A DNA stretch of 64,000 bases, from NCBI GenBank assembly GCA_031551775.1, contig JAVBND010000067.1, positions 5,393-69,392 of the forward strand, read 5' to 3'. Below the pieces are notes generated by a model that was given only the letters and a program-made list of their open reading frames with translations, was not told the origin of the DNA and ran no database searches. This document shows, in pieces, positions 26,101 through 33,225 of this stretch (its first letter is position 1; each line of letters begins with the position of its first letter). Origin of the DNA: Anaerozeibacter sp031551775. GTDB taxonomy: Bacteria; Bacillota; Clostridia; Christensenellales; Aristaeellaceae. The position numbers and the translations under genes are program-made.

Positions 26101-29053
26101 CGATCTTTACCTCCTTGAACGCCGCCGGGATGGTGATCGCGGTCACAGCGTTCATTGCCCTGTCGCCGATGTTCAGCTTGTTCAGCGCCGGGCAACCGGT
26201 CATGGTGAACGAGTTCAGCTTGGGCAGCGCGTCCTCGCCGACGGTCAGCGTCTCAAGCGCCGCGCTGCTCGACACGTCGATCCTGGTCACGTTCGCAAAT
26301 CCCCCGCCCGACACCGTCAGACCGGATTTGACCAGCGACTTCGCGGTAAGAATTGACAGTCCGCCCACCGCGCCGCTGTCGCAGCGGATGTCGGACAGGC
26401 CCGTGCAGCCGTTCAGGTTGAGCACCTTGCAAAGAGGCGCAGCGTCCGCGCCAATGCTGAGGCTCTCAAGCTTCGCACTGTTGCTCATGTCCAGTGTGAG
26501 CAGACCCGCCAGCGAGTTCGCGGGAATGCTTGCCGAGCTCATGTCCATGTTCTTCCAGTTCAGCGTGGTGACGGCGCTCATGCGGCCGGCCAAAAACTCC
26601 AGGCTGGTCACGCCGGAACCATCCAGCGTGAGCGTCCTGACGTTTTCAAGCGAACCGGAGCCAATCGATATGCCCTCGTTGGATAAAAGTTTATTGTTGT
26701 TGAAGTACAGTGCCGTAAGCGGACCGCTCAGCGAATTCTTTCCTATTATAAGGGACTTTAGCGGTATTCCGTTGTAGTTAACCACACCCTTGGTAGCGCC
26801 GGTGATGCCAAACGTCGAACAACTGCTAAGCGAGTTATCGCCGATGATGATCTCTTCCGCATAGTCGCCCACAACGTAAGTGGTCGCCGCTTTGAGTGCG
26901 TTGTTGCCCACCACGAACCGCTTGATCTTGGAATCCATATGCGACGTGTTGAACTGCACGTAAGCGTTCATCGCGTTGTCGCCCACGATAAAATCGATCA
27001 CTGTATCCGTGCCTTCGATTTTCAGCAAGGTCATCGCGGGCACCGAGTTGTCCGCAAACGTGATCGTTTTCAGAATCTTGTTGTTGGCCATCTCCAGCGT
27101 GGTCATCGCCTTCAGGCAGTTGCCGGGAATGACCACATGCTCAATGCTCATGCCGACCATGTACAGCGTTTGGACAGAAGGCAGCGCATCCTCGCCCAAA
27201 AAGTCCAGGCTCTTGAGCCCGCTCTCGCTGATGTAGAGCTTCTGAAGTTTGCTCAGCGAGCCGCTGCCCAGCTCAAACGTGGCCAGGTTCGCATTTCTTG
27301 AAAAGTCCAGCGCATTGGTGGTAATCCCGCATAGCGCGTCTCTTCCGATGGATACTTTCCGCAACGAGGAATCGGCCGTGGTGTTGACCGTCAACTTCGT
27401 AACGGCGTTGCAAGCGCCGTCGGCAAAATTCAGCTCCTCAAGCGCCGCGTTGCTCAAATTCAGCGTCGCGCAGTTCGGGGCCGCACCGCCCGCGAATGTG
27501 ATGCTGGAAACCGCCGAACCCGCAAGTTCGATCGAGGGGATGTTGGGCAGCGCGTTGGAGCCGATATACAGGCCGCCCACGCTGCCAAGCACCAACCCCT
27601 TATAAGTGTTCAGCGCGGCACAGGCGCCCGAGCCATCGCCGTCTTCCATCCTCAGCGTGCCGAGGCGCGCGCCGGTGTCCAGCTTGGTTACGGCGGGCAA
27701 TGCGCCCGCGTCAATGGTCAGGCTGCCGGTCTCGCCCGAAAGCGTCAGCGTTGCCAATTGCGTCAAGGCTCCCGCGCCAAAGCGCAGGCTACCGGCTCCA
27801 CTGATGGTCAGCGACGTGATTGAGTTGTTTGCCAGCGCGCCGGAATCAAACGCCACGCTTTCAACATTGTCAAGGTTCAACGAGGTCAGATCGGGCAGCG
27901 CGCCATCTTGAAAATGGACGCCCGACAAGTTGGCGACGTTCAGCGACTTCAGGCTGCCCAGGGCGTCCGAGGGGAAGCTGAGCGACAAAGCGCAGCCGCT
28001 CAGGTCCAGGTTCGTCACGCCGGAAAAAGCGTTCGCCTCGACCGGGAAATCCCCGATCGGCTGGCCGGACAAATTGATTGAGGTCAAGCCGCCCATGCGC
28101 GTCAGGAACGCGGTGGAACGCATGTCGCCTACGCCGTTGGTCGAAGGGGTAAACGCGGTTACCGACTGGGCCTGATCAAGTGTAACCTGAGACAGGTCGG
28201 TTTGCGCGCCAAACAGCGAACCCAGGTAGGCGAACGTCTCAGGCTGATGATCGCGCAGTTCGGTGTATTCTTCCAAAGTCAAAAACGAACCCTCGATCAT
28301 TTGAACGGACAGCATATCCATGCCGTTCACGTCCATCAAGTCGTCGCCTATAGGCTCATCCCCTGCTGTGGGATCTTCATCCGCAATGGGATCATCATCC
28401 GCAATGGGGTCATCATCCACAATGGGATCCTCTTCAAGATCGGTTTCCTCTTCGTCTTCGGGTGGGTCCAGGGTCAGCGGGTCAGAGGTAATGAAGTACT
28501 CCGTGTTAACGGGTGCGTCTAAACCGGCGGACAAGCTTCGAACAGAGCCCTTGTCCGGCTCGGGGTCCGCAGCTTGACTGGCGGTCTTGGCCTGAGCGCT
28601 GATCGCGCCCTGACGAGCGGACTCACTGCCCGCACCGGCCAGCGTGCCCGCACCGGCCAGCGTGCCCGCATTGTCGATATTCAGGGACTTCGCCTGCTGG
28701 GCACTGCGGCCATACGCAGCCTGACCGAAACCCAACTTAGTCGGGCGCTGCGCATCGTTTGACGCTGCCTCATCCGGCGCGCTTGAAGCCGTTGCTTCTT
28801 CTATTACAAGCACAACGTCCTGCAACGAATCCGCCACGGACTCGCGCTCAGCCGCCGGCGCTTCAGCCGGTTTGTCGGCAAGCGTGAACAGCGCTTCGAC
28901 ACCGGCTTCCTCACGTGAATCGCCGATGTCTACAAGTTCCGCGTGCGCGACTGATGCGAAATTGCGAATCAGTGGCACGTCAAAGGGCTGCACCAGCAGC
29001 GCTACGCACAGCGACAGGCTCATCGTCCATTTTCGAAGCTTGTGATTCTTCAT
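17132..29053 (-). CDS. Giant secreted repeat protein: LRR, degenerate thioester, MBG and MucBP-like domains
   Basis: A 3973-residue cell-surface protein. Residues 1-38 form a signal peptide (ends SVAHA). An Asp/Glu-rich repeat (DDPIAD units) lies at about 194-234. Leucine-rich repeats of the BspA-like type (L-x-x-L-x-IG-x-x-AL pattern) run from about 290 to 2340. A thioester-domain-like segment (GFPNNTLGLSAND) lies near 2471-2505 but lacks the TQ motif. About eleven MBG repeats (YNGTEHAV-type) fill 2784-3713, then three MucBP-like repeats (VEYYYNG) to about 3955. LPQT near the end is not followed by a hydrophobic anchor. Probably adhesion to host or polymer. Transcribed with the following solute-binding protein gene. 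Confidence 0.88.
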   Translation of the reverse strand: MKNHKLRKWTMSLSLCVALLVQPFDVPLIRNFASVAHAELVDIGDSREEAGVEALFTLADKPAEAPAAERESVADSLQDVVLVIEEATASSAPDEAASNDAQRPTKLGFGQAAYGRSAQQAKSLNIDNAGTLAGAGTLAGAGSESARQGAISAQAKTASQAADPEPDKGSVRSLSAGLDAPVNTEYFITSDPLTLDPPEDEEETDLEEDPIVDDDPIADDDPIADEDPTAGDEPIGDDLMDVNGMDMLSVQMIEGSFLTLEEYTELRDHQPETFAYLGSLFGAQTDLSQVTLDQAQSVTAFTPSTNGVGDMRSTAFLTRMGGLTSINLSGQPIGDFPVEANAFSGVTNLDLSGCALSLSFPSDALGSLKSLNVANLSGVHFQDGALPDLTSLNLDNVESVAFDSGALANNSITSLTISGAGSLRFGAGALTQLATLTLSGETGSLTIDAGALPAVTKLDTGARLGTLRMEDGDGSGACAALNTYKGLVLGSVGGLYIGSNALPNIPSIELAGSAVSSITFAGGAAPNCATLNLSNAALEELNFADGACNAVTKLTVNTTADSSLRKVSIGRDALCGITTNALDFSRNANLATFELGSGSLSKLQKLYISESGLKSLDFLGEDALPSVQTLYMVGMSIEHVVIPGNCLKAMTTLEMANNKILKTITFADNSVPAMTLLKIEGTDTVIDFIVGDNAMNAYVQFNTSHMDSKIKRFVVGNNALKAATTYVVGDYAEEIIIGDNSLSSCSTFGITGATKGVVNYNGIPLKSLIIGKNSLSGPLTALYFNNNKLLSNEGISIGSGSLENVRTLTLDGSGVTSLEFLAGRMSAVTTLNWKNMDMSSASIPANSLAGLLTLDMSNSAKLESLSIGADAAPLCKVLNLNGCTGLSDIRCDSGAVGGLSILTAKSLVKSGLTVSGGGFANVTRIDVSSSAALETLTVGEDALPKLNSFTMTGCPALNKLNIGDRAMNAVTAITIPAAFKEVKIGDNALNSAKLSLTTGATSLLTSFEVGNHSLNHTAMTALSFTGNAKLSSLSVGESSLSNVTTLTLDGTALKSAGFGANTFPALATLNMKSMLTEEALRFDGDTPSSVTTLDLTGGNVPRLVFAQGAMPNLNALTLGSGAAGSSKVTALIVEDNALNSLTKWTFCTAVGAPLETLTVGQNALGSIKTLNLINNVLSSFTAGEGSFGVLESLTLSNTQIMDMNFLRNGAMKGLQKLYMQNVAAKELSVPSGTLQACVYLDMQKNRKMESLTFEDNTCPVLPQGSFQLYDCDVLATLIVGDNCLNAYGCWHPSEGWLPVKTLIVGDNSLNNALRFGLSEVMETVRIGNNSFGKIDKLYFRPNVGGIKSIPPLVSFVVGANSFTGAGLKTAGAGYQMDFSGYTTLSELSIGAGSFRNLATMDLTNTASLSEVKMGLKALEHLTTLTLTNSGITELTIGDDALNDLATLKLGDASADGSKLEKLTIGAKALPNLTTLSFCTNATGGPLTSLIVGDGALAKLPSLSLINNKAIKEIQFGIGSLPVATTIDMSNAEAELISFGSKSAPKLTNFKLTGAAVGKLYFGENSCAAITGASSALLTGATSLKEFEAEDGALKNLTNLATMPGGQLTRFATRGTALMNVPVLNLGEQAGLTTLEANLVGMDALKELQLSGTAIVALDFQDQSLQKVTKLSLPAATLESLRFGVNTLPVYTGNSAGSLILNDYPALKSLVFAAGSLPRPTAISIESNPQLALFEVEDGALSGVTRFTANGDSAKTQLATFRLKGTGMSNVQSIDLSDAANLTNFEVDAANLTKLTALNLSRTPLAFERVGEGEYPALTDMLLEGMPNMLGFSVDDGALTALKTLRFTDSSNLASFTVGGGSLNTLSALDVNGTAIRAAAFADNSANGLKDMEWSALPLETMSVGNGSLNGLGSLTLCAAEGSLLRSLTIGDGSLTGIKALVLADAANLTEFSFAPGSLTSLEALDVSRSGLSALDVSGGRYPNLITLKAEEMPRLGADHGGVFSIGNGALPKLQSLLLKGQKAMTTLDIQAGSGGNSTLANLTELSVAPLAYAGSTSLSNIAFNTDTMPGIREIELNNTGITSVVLEENAMLGLEKLVPAGSTKLSSFEAKNGAAPNLYRFQRDNSALTHLTIGDGACLNIGMPLNGDDYDPLGGLNQGTFQSLSIGAGERGGQWLTQLDLTGYGVFDTFVLADGCALPDMENIIITHTGLTSFPSLNGVSLPKLKLLHLFENPLLTGAFVQSMLPNSLVELRLNKTGINALDLSGSAMPNLEVLVADNCKSLVSVTIQTEGGSFGRKKMDAFKFANDTSLTSMKLDAKTIENLMDGMEGDGHSVIELYNTRLGYEDLLPLVRPLNSGSNVTIRLPDDFLAALEEGKVGDNPDAGSRVAMLHSDATYNSGSGDAHISSSVIVDNLYPVYRVQPEIYFAGMVNNQEGPSNNLAGTFEADQSEGGLAAYLASLPESQAQGVRALLSGGFPNNTLGLSANDAACATAEAIAAFLNENLPADKRVPGNYNYDNGTDRVNGLSYAEAPDPVTNPEGYKLYTAVMKLLEQARSASTDPVDKTPAELSGAVDFEDPMSGKQTTAIVRVTKKNINGNYIIADYSSNIIGFERQTADGWEAIDKPLSYQGEPGDVLRLTIDNEDKTKLIKLSLHAVDTQIAGQHYDVTSNDNGDYQNDRYKSDYIAVRGVDTTEFDTPITLRPAEAVIQVHYKWKGQLSAIRPADTVRFADMKPGDLIRTDGTGAASVSAPAIDGFVDPKADCGQTFEVTLEGGEITFYYKKPIHVTADSGSLTYNGSEQTFAGYTTDLHDDELYGLVASATGKDAGDYAVVVTGEPKLSSNGDFEELYQLTRVDGNLHINPAELEIKAVSGRFGYDATEHSVSGYDVVSGKLFADDQMTVTLSGGTRTDAGENETAIESYAIENAGGSASGNYTVDAAGTGTITVTKAPLTIKAPTGRLVFNGAEQAVSGYERISGELFGGAQLTPELSGDRRTEVGSNDTSITGYAIRIGNTDVTANYAVDAKAMGKITIDPAELRIKAASDSFVYNATAQAVSGYEIVQGRLYNGDELSVVLADAVRTDFGSNATRIASFAITNGGADASGSYDVDFSGTGTIAVTAAPLAIKAASGNYEYNATERSVSGYEIVSGKLFGNDVLDVVLTDNTRTDVGDSSPSISDYVVTSGTRIITDNYAVNADEKGVLKIDPKGLVVTPETESFGYDGTEHAVAYAIDGMLDGHKEQVVLSGAARKLAGDNEVSVASVQVFEGTADVTRNYSILGETGKITVVPAEITVKAVSGSFRFDNEEHTITASEFYGNKAPGDTFSAELLNNTRTAVGEQQVTVGNVTVKNGNDDVTSSYKITRVPGVITITMINAELIITARDLVQSYNGERHQGTEYTAIGLKNGDTIRGLTITGEGTDVGTYELVPSAVEIVSAQNKPVLDYANITYVKGALTITAKAATLTVDSHKFAYDAQEHTVGIKATGLLAGHEPNAQLSGATRVEVGQNAVTFDASRAPTIMESSKNVTGNYSLTLVPGTISITGRGGAVKITAKNVKATYDGQKHGADGYDVTGLMSGDRIEGVTITGEGTSAGTYNLVPAGARILDAGGKNVTAGYQKIEYVQGKLSIAKRTLNVSAETKSFPFDGEPHKVGYTVSGDLLSGDSVNDVVLTGNTRTLTGSNDVLVGKVTIENGSTNVSGNYDVVKKNGRIEITPNNDLSYRVQYYYAGALDSAATVVRTKQTLGQVITSYPDKTKPGFSLSRVQYGANPSATALQIGLIEANNVINVYYERTDGISYTIEYHYQNTKGDGYDLASVDTIGGMKVGDTVTAIDLRVAAAALNGFELERSEGLPMTLASDVSRNVIRVYYKRVKDIEYRVEYYYNGVYDQTATERYTNRTYGEVIRKYQDKIRPGYELQSVETLPFALTMRNESNVIRVYYDLIGGGELPQTIVENEIPLSAGTGNLNAGDCLE

Positions 29054-29103
29054 TTTCTTTTATCTCCACTTTCCAAATTCACATACACGTTCGATCTTCG
29101 TAA

Positions 29104-29112
29104 CATTATATC
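29104..29112 (-). promoter_or_regulatory. Extended -10 promoter of the giant surface protein gene
   Basis: On the minus strand TGATATAAT (29112-29104) is a perfect extended -10 element about 50 bases before the ATG at 29053, without a clear -35. GTGGAGATAAAAGAAA then precedes the start codon. Confidence 0.55.
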
Positions 29113-29448
29113 AAAACAAGGGTTACATCAGCGGTTGCATTCGAGTAAAATATTTGGAAATTCTTGTAATTTTTCATGTAGCCCGCATTTAGGAGGTGCT
29201 TAGGCCGACGCGGATGGATGTTTATGATTTTCCAGAATACATACTTCGGTCTTTATTGTAAAAAACCAAACTTCTTTCGCTTTTTACAGACCATAGTCTT
29301 TTATTAAAACGCCCTGTTTATGTGTATCGGAAATGTGCTTGTCACCATAGGTTTCACCCGTTCTTGTACGCGCCCAGTATAGCGCGAATCGCATGGTGAT
29401 GATAGATAACAATCGGCGGGAGAACCGGCCGAGTCCGCAAATCCCACC
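29113..29448. other. AT-rich intergenic region
   Basis: Noncoding stretch upstream of the giant gene and downstream of the 29640 gene. A 61-codon frame across its right end overlaps the terminator and has no ribosome binding site. I see no gene or RNA element. Confidence 0.5.
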
Positions 29449-29512
29449 AAAAAAGAGCGCCACCCATTCCCCGCGTTGCCCGAGGGCAACGAACGGCGGT
29501 CCGGGTGGCGCT
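29449..29512 (-). terminator. Strong terminator of the secreted protein gene at 29640
   Basis: Outer arms AGCGCCACCC (29456-29465) and GGGTGGCGCT (29503-29512), with an inner CGTTGCCC/GGGCAACG hairpin, are followed on the minus strand by six T residues (29454-29449). Confidence 0.75.
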
Positions 29513-29639
29513 GGCGTTGGTTCGCGCCATGAATTACTCGGAAAAAACCATTGAAGTTTTCATGCGGTCAGTGTCCAAAGGGCGGCGGGGGTGACAAGTC
29601 AACGCTTGATCCCATTCTCTCCCCCGCCCAAACCCGGCT

Positions 29640-30527
29640 CTACCCCATGTTTGCCTTTACCTGCGCCTGGATGTACCCAAGCAGATCAGGTCTTTCGTGC
29701 TGATCAAGCAATTGCTCGAGCGCGTCCATCGCCTGAGCGCTTTCCATTTCCCCGTAGATGATGGTGAATTCATACACCAGCAAATCGATGGCGCCCGTCC
29801 GCGTCTGCTCATCGCAGGCAAGCAGCGCGCTCACAAACGCATTGCCGTTAAGCGCAAAGCTCTCGCCCAGCCTCCACGCGAGCGCGTCCGCATAGGCTCC
29901 GTCCGCGCGCCCGACCCAAGAGAACAGCCCCTCATAATCCTGCGGTTCCAGCGCGGCAATCTGCTCGTATGGGTCGTCGGACTTGGACTGCGCGGCTATG
30001 CCCGCATCGGTGCGCAGCATGAAGGCATACTCGCACTCGTTCTCGCCCCACCAGCACTTTAACAGGAAGCCGCGAAGGCTCGCGCCCGGCTCATAGTCCG
30101 CGCCATCCGAGCTGAGCATCGACATCGGGTTGGGCTCAAGCTCAAAGCTGATCCAGCCGTCAGGAAACTCGGTCAAGCTTTGAACGTCCGGTTGGTCCGG
30201 CGCGCTGTATTTGTCGGTGCCGTCGGGATTCAGAATCCGATCACTCAGTTCCGCCCGGTCCGGCACGGGCGCCGAAAACTTGACCCTGACCTCAGCGCCG
30301 GGCTCACAATAGGGAACTTCGCGCCCTTGCTGCTGCTCCACCAGCGTCGGAAATGTTGCCATGCGCTTGACCGTCGCGCCATTCCACTTGTTGAGCACCG
30401 TGACGCAAGGGATTTCCACATCATTTACCAGCACCCGCACCTCGGGCGGCCCACTCATCCCTTGCGCGTCGGCCCATACCGGCACGAACAGCGCCAACAC
30501 CATCAGGAGCACCAACAACCGTTTCAT
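29640..30527 (-). CDS. Secreted protein of unknown function
   Basis: A 295-residue exported protein. Residues 1-21 are a clear signal peptide (MKRLLVLLMVLALFVPVWADA). The mature part starts with a beta-rich segment (PPEVRVLVNDVEIPCVTV, an Ig-like or copper-amine-oxidase-N-like look), continues with a Trp/Cys segment (KCWWGENECEYAF), and ends with a helical region (about residues 180-295) rich in Leu and Ala. I do not recognise the family. It lies in the surface-protein region between the giant gene and a phosphate-binding-like gene, with its own terminator. Confidence 0.7.
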   Translation of the reverse strand: MKRLLVLLMVLALFVPVWADAQGMSGPPEVRVLVNDVEIPCVTVLNKWNGATVKRMATFPTLVEQQQGREVPYCEPGAEVRVKFSAPVPDRAELSDRILNPDGTDKYSAPDQPDVQSLTEFPDGWISFELEPNPMSMLSSDGADYEPGASLRGFLLKCWWGENECEYAFMLRTDAGIAAQSKSDDPYEQIAALEPQDYEGLFSWVGRADGAYADALAWRLGESFALNGNAFVSALLACDEQTRTGAIDLLVYEFTIIYGEMESAQAMDALEQLLDQHERPDLLGYIQAQVKANMG

Positions 30528-30723
30528 CCAAACCCACCTCCAACATGCCTATGAATGCCACAAATAAACCACATATTGGACGGGCGGAAGGCATTGGTTG
30601 TTCCTCCCATTTCCCTCATCGCGGCAGCCGCGCGACCACAGCGCTTCACGACCTCAAGCGCCGTTCCTTGGCTTGCGCCTTTCTGTCAGCGTGTCCCGGG
30701 GCCAAAATTGCATGCGCCCTCCC

Positions 30724-31920
30724 TTATTCCACCACGCCGGTGTACTCATACGGATCGGAGAATCCGACCGCCAGCGTGCTGTTCTGGGCGATGAGCGCGC
30801 GGCTCTCCTCGCTGCCGATCCAGTTGAAAAGCTGGCGGGCAGGGCTGTCTTCGGGCTCGTCCATGCGGATGGCGACAATCGAGGTGGTCACAAACGGATA
30901 GGCACCGGACGCAAAGTTCTCTGTGGTCGGGTCCGCGCCGTCGATGCTGAACAGCTTGACCGCCGGCGGGATCAGTTCATGGGTATCGCAGTATCGCGAC
31001 GAGACCCAAACCTCCCCATCTGCCGGGCTTTGCGCCTTGAACCAAATCACCCCGCGCTCGTCCGTGGCTTCCTGCTTGAGGTAGGGCAGCGTCTCCCCCT
31101 TCTTGATGGTTCCGACGTCCTTGTAGTTCAGGCCGGGTCCGCTGCGCAGGTTCACACTGCCGCTCGCGCGCACCACCTGCTCGATATTTTCATCGTTCCA
31201 CGGATGGAGGAATTTGTCATCCACATACGACATGATGTTGAAACCAATGGAATACTGATTCTCGGAGACGCCCGCCACGATGGCCTCCATCTCCTCATAC
31301 TCGGTGACCTTGAACGCAGAGGCGATGGTTTCAATCTCGCCCACCCTGTAGCTTGGCGAGGAGAAGTCCGGCATCTCACGCCCGGCCCACACGAGCTGCT
31401 CAAACAGCCGCTGGCTTCCCGATTGCGCGTCGCGGACGTAGGCGTCGATCGGCGCGTCATCGCCGTCCTCAAAGGACGACCAATTGGTGATCGCGCCCGT
31501 GTAGATGCCGCAGATCTGGTCCGAGGTCAGGTCGCTGACGTAATTGTCCTGGTTTCCGAGGAACACCAGTCCATCGTACCCGTACACCTTTACCTCAATC
31601 CTGACACCCTTTTGCTGAAAGTATTGCATCTCCTCGGCTGTTGGCGCGACGGTGAACAGGATGTCCGCCTTCCTGTCGGCCAGGTTCAGCCATGCGCCAT
31701 GGGTCTTGGAGCAGACCGGCTTGGGGCCGTCCAGCTTGTACTTGTCCGTGAGAAGCTGATAGAGTGCATCCGTGATCGGAATGCGCGCGGTAGAGCTGTC
31801 AATTTGCGGAATCTTAGTCGTTGGCGCCGCCTGCTCCGCCAGGGCGATGCCCCCCGAAAAGGCAGCCACCACCAAACAAACCATCACGATCAGGGACATT
31901 GTGCGCAACAGCCTGGCCAT
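30724..31920 (-). CDS. PstS-like binding protein with an inserted SH3b domain
   Basis: A 398-residue exported protein. The signal peptide covers residues 1-28 (cleavage near ALA); no lipobox. A PstS-type periplasmic binding fold is indicated by DQICGIYTGAITNWSSF and the following RDAQSGSQRLFEQLV ligand loop. At about residues 247-310 a bacterial SH3b domain is inserted (GSVNLRSGPGLNYKDVGTIK to GEVWVSSRYCD), after which the binding fold resumes. The start at 31920 follows AGGAGGGG; the longer frame upstream is noncoding. Phosphate or another oxyanion is the likely ligand, with SH3b giving wall attachment. No pst permease is nearby. Confidence 0.78.
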   Translation of the reverse strand: MARLLRTMSLIVMVCLVVAAFSGGIALAEQAAPTTKIPQIDSSTARIPITDALYQLLTDKYKLDGPKPVCSKTHGAWLNLADRKADILFTVAPTAEEMQYFQQKGVRIEVKVYGYDGLVFLGNQDNYVSDLTSDQICGIYTGAITNWSSFEDGDDAPIDAYVRDAQSGSQRLFEQLVWAGREMPDFSSPSYRVGEIETIASAFKVTEYEEMEAIVAGVSENQYSIGFNIMSYVDDKFLHPWNDENIEQVVRASGSVNLRSGPGLNYKDVGTIKKGETLPYLKQEATDERGVIWFKAQSPADGEVWVSSRYCDTHELIPPAVKLFSIDGADPTTENFASGAYPFVTTSIVAIRMDEPEDSPARQLFNWIGSEESRALIAQNSTLAVGFSDPYEYTGVVE

Positions 31921-32238
31921 CCAGTTTCCCCTCCTTCCACAATCGCCACAAGGACACATTAACACACACATAATAGCATGTTTCGCGTTCCCTGTATAGC
32001 GCGGCGCCGACTTTTCATCACCCTTTGACCGTTTGCGGCGGGCGGGTGTTGCCTCGCCCATCGTTTGCGCCTCGGTTTTCCGATTTGCGTCCGGCATCCG
32101 GTAAACCACGCCATCGTTGAGCGCAAAAGGCGCGCGTTCCTTTTGCGCCGCATGCGGAAAAAAGACGCGAATCAGGCGGGAAATTGGCATATGACGTCGA
32201 ATATTTTAAACGACATGAACCGCGAAGGAGGTGCTCTC
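31921..32238. other. Divergent intergenic region
   Basis: This stretch separates the leftward PstS-like gene from the rightward TetR-type gene and must carry both promoters. Possible elements were seen but none with convincing hexamers and spacing. No gene is supported. Confidence 0.4.
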
Positions 32239-32796
32239 ATGCCCAAGACAGAGCTCACCAAGCACTTGATCGCCGATACCCTCAAGCAATTGGCGAAGGA
32301 CAAGCATCCGGACAAGATCAGCATTGGCGAGATCGTGGACGCGGCGGGGCTTAACCGCCAGACATTCTACTACCACTTTCAGGACAAGCAAGACATGATC
32401 GGCTGGCTGTTTGACGCGGACGTCGCAAAGCTCAAAAGCCGCAGTCGGAATACTTCGCTGATCGATGACCTTGTGGAGTATTTGTACGCGGGGCGGGCAT
32501 TCTATGCCGCCGCGCTTACGTCCGAGGCGCAAAATAGCCTGAGAGAACACATCTTTGCCTTGTTTCAGGGCCGTCTTACAGAAAAAATCATCCTGCTTTC
32601 CAACCGGCGCCCGCTCGATGACGGCGTCGTCCTCAGGATCTCAAGGTTCTTTGCGCACGGACTCACCGGCAGTTTGGTGCAATGGGCGCAGGAAGGCATG
32701 AAGTATGAGTCCGTGCGATTCATGCAAATGAACGCGAGCTTCACAGATGAGTTGCTTGCTTTCACCGTCCAAAAATACACTCGCCAATCGCCATAA
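32239..32796 (+). CDS. TetR-family regulator, DhaS-like
   Basis: A 185-residue regulator. The N-terminal helix-turn-helix (residues 1-55: TKHLIADTLKQLAKD, ISIGEIVDAAGLNRQTFYYH) is typical of TetR proteins, and the TFYYHFQDKQDMIGW sequence matches the DhaS/YbjK-like branch. The C-terminal ligand/dimer domain (60-185) is divergent. The start at 32239 follows AAGGAGG; the upstream open frame has none. It is divergent from the PstS-like gene and followed by a terminator, so monocistronic. The distant TetR-type operator at 1710-1749 is a possible but unproven target. Confidence 0.85.
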   Translation: MPKTELTKHLIADTLKQLAKDKHPDKISIGEIVDAAGLNRQTFYYHFQDKQDMIGWLFDADVAKLKSRSRNTSLIDDLVEYLYAGRAFYAAALTSEAQNSLREHIFALFQGRLTEKIILLSNRRPLDDGVVLRISRFFAHGLTGSLVQWAQEGMKYESVRFMQMNASFTDELLAFTVQKYTRQSP

Positions 32797-32821
32797 GCGA
32801 ACAAGCGAATATTTCAAAAGG

Positions 32822-32866
32822 AAGGGCTGTCGCAGATTCTTTTCTTCCGCAACAGCCCTTGTTTTT
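32822..32866 (+). terminator. Terminator of the TetR-type gene
   Basis: AAGGGCTGT (32822-32830) pairs with ACAGCCCTT (32852-32860), extended inside by CGC/GC pairs, and is followed by GTTTTTT. Classic intrinsic terminator. Confidence 0.8.
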
Positions 32867-32890
32867 TATATCATATCGCAAGCCGTCCCC

Positions 32891-33059
32891 TTAAGGCAAC
32901 GCCGCACAGGTAGCGAACGCGCTGATGGGCTGCTTTTCCACCCAGGCAGCCCTGCAAAAACACTTGAATTAGCGCTGCTAGTCCTGCGGTTTTTGCACGA
33001 CCACCTGGACGAAAAATCATTTAATCATCACATCCGCTACCTGTGCGGTGTTGCCTTAA
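32891..33059. mobile_element. MITE-like element bounded by TTAA
   Basis: A 169-base noncoding element with terminal inverted repeats. The left end TTAAGGCAACGCCGCACAGG (32891-32910) continues GTAGCG, and the right end (33035-33059) is its complement with one mismatch in 25. Both ends begin with TTAA, which could be the target duplication. Two inner hairpins are visible (GGGCTGC/GCAGCCC and TGCAAAAAC/GTTTTTGCA). No transposase is encoded, so it would need one elsewhere in the genome. Confidence 0.65.
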
Positions 33060-33137
33060 GCGTTTCTCGCGGGGGGCAGCTTTTCTTTTCCTTCTTGTCA
33101 TGAAAATTTCGGGGAGCCTCTTCCCCATAAAAGCGAA

Positions 33138-33166
33138 ACTGCTGCAGTTTTTTACTTCTGCAACAG
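33138..33166 (-). terminator. Terminator of the small lipoprotein gene
   Basis: CTGCTGCAG (33139-33147) pairs with CTGCAACAG (33158-33166) with one mismatch. On the minus strand a T-rich stretch follows. The stem resembles the terminators at 32822 and 33548. Confidence 0.55.
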
Positions 33167-33225
33167 CTCCATTTGTAAAACCATCAGGATCGTCGGGTCG
33201 GCCCGGCGGCAGATGCCGTCAACGT

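Noticed and set aside
25356..26777. A 473-codon rightward open frame inside the giant gene
   Set aside because: Its Ser/Leu/Pro-rich content simply mirrors the repeated LRR codons on the other strand.
22000..28200. Periodic DNA pattern suggestive of a CRISPR or satellite array
   Set aside because: The periodicity follows the leucine-rich repeat codons; units are diverged and lie in one reading frame.
29304..29489. A 61-codon leftward open frame
   Set aside because: It overlaps a strong terminator and lacks a ribosome binding site.
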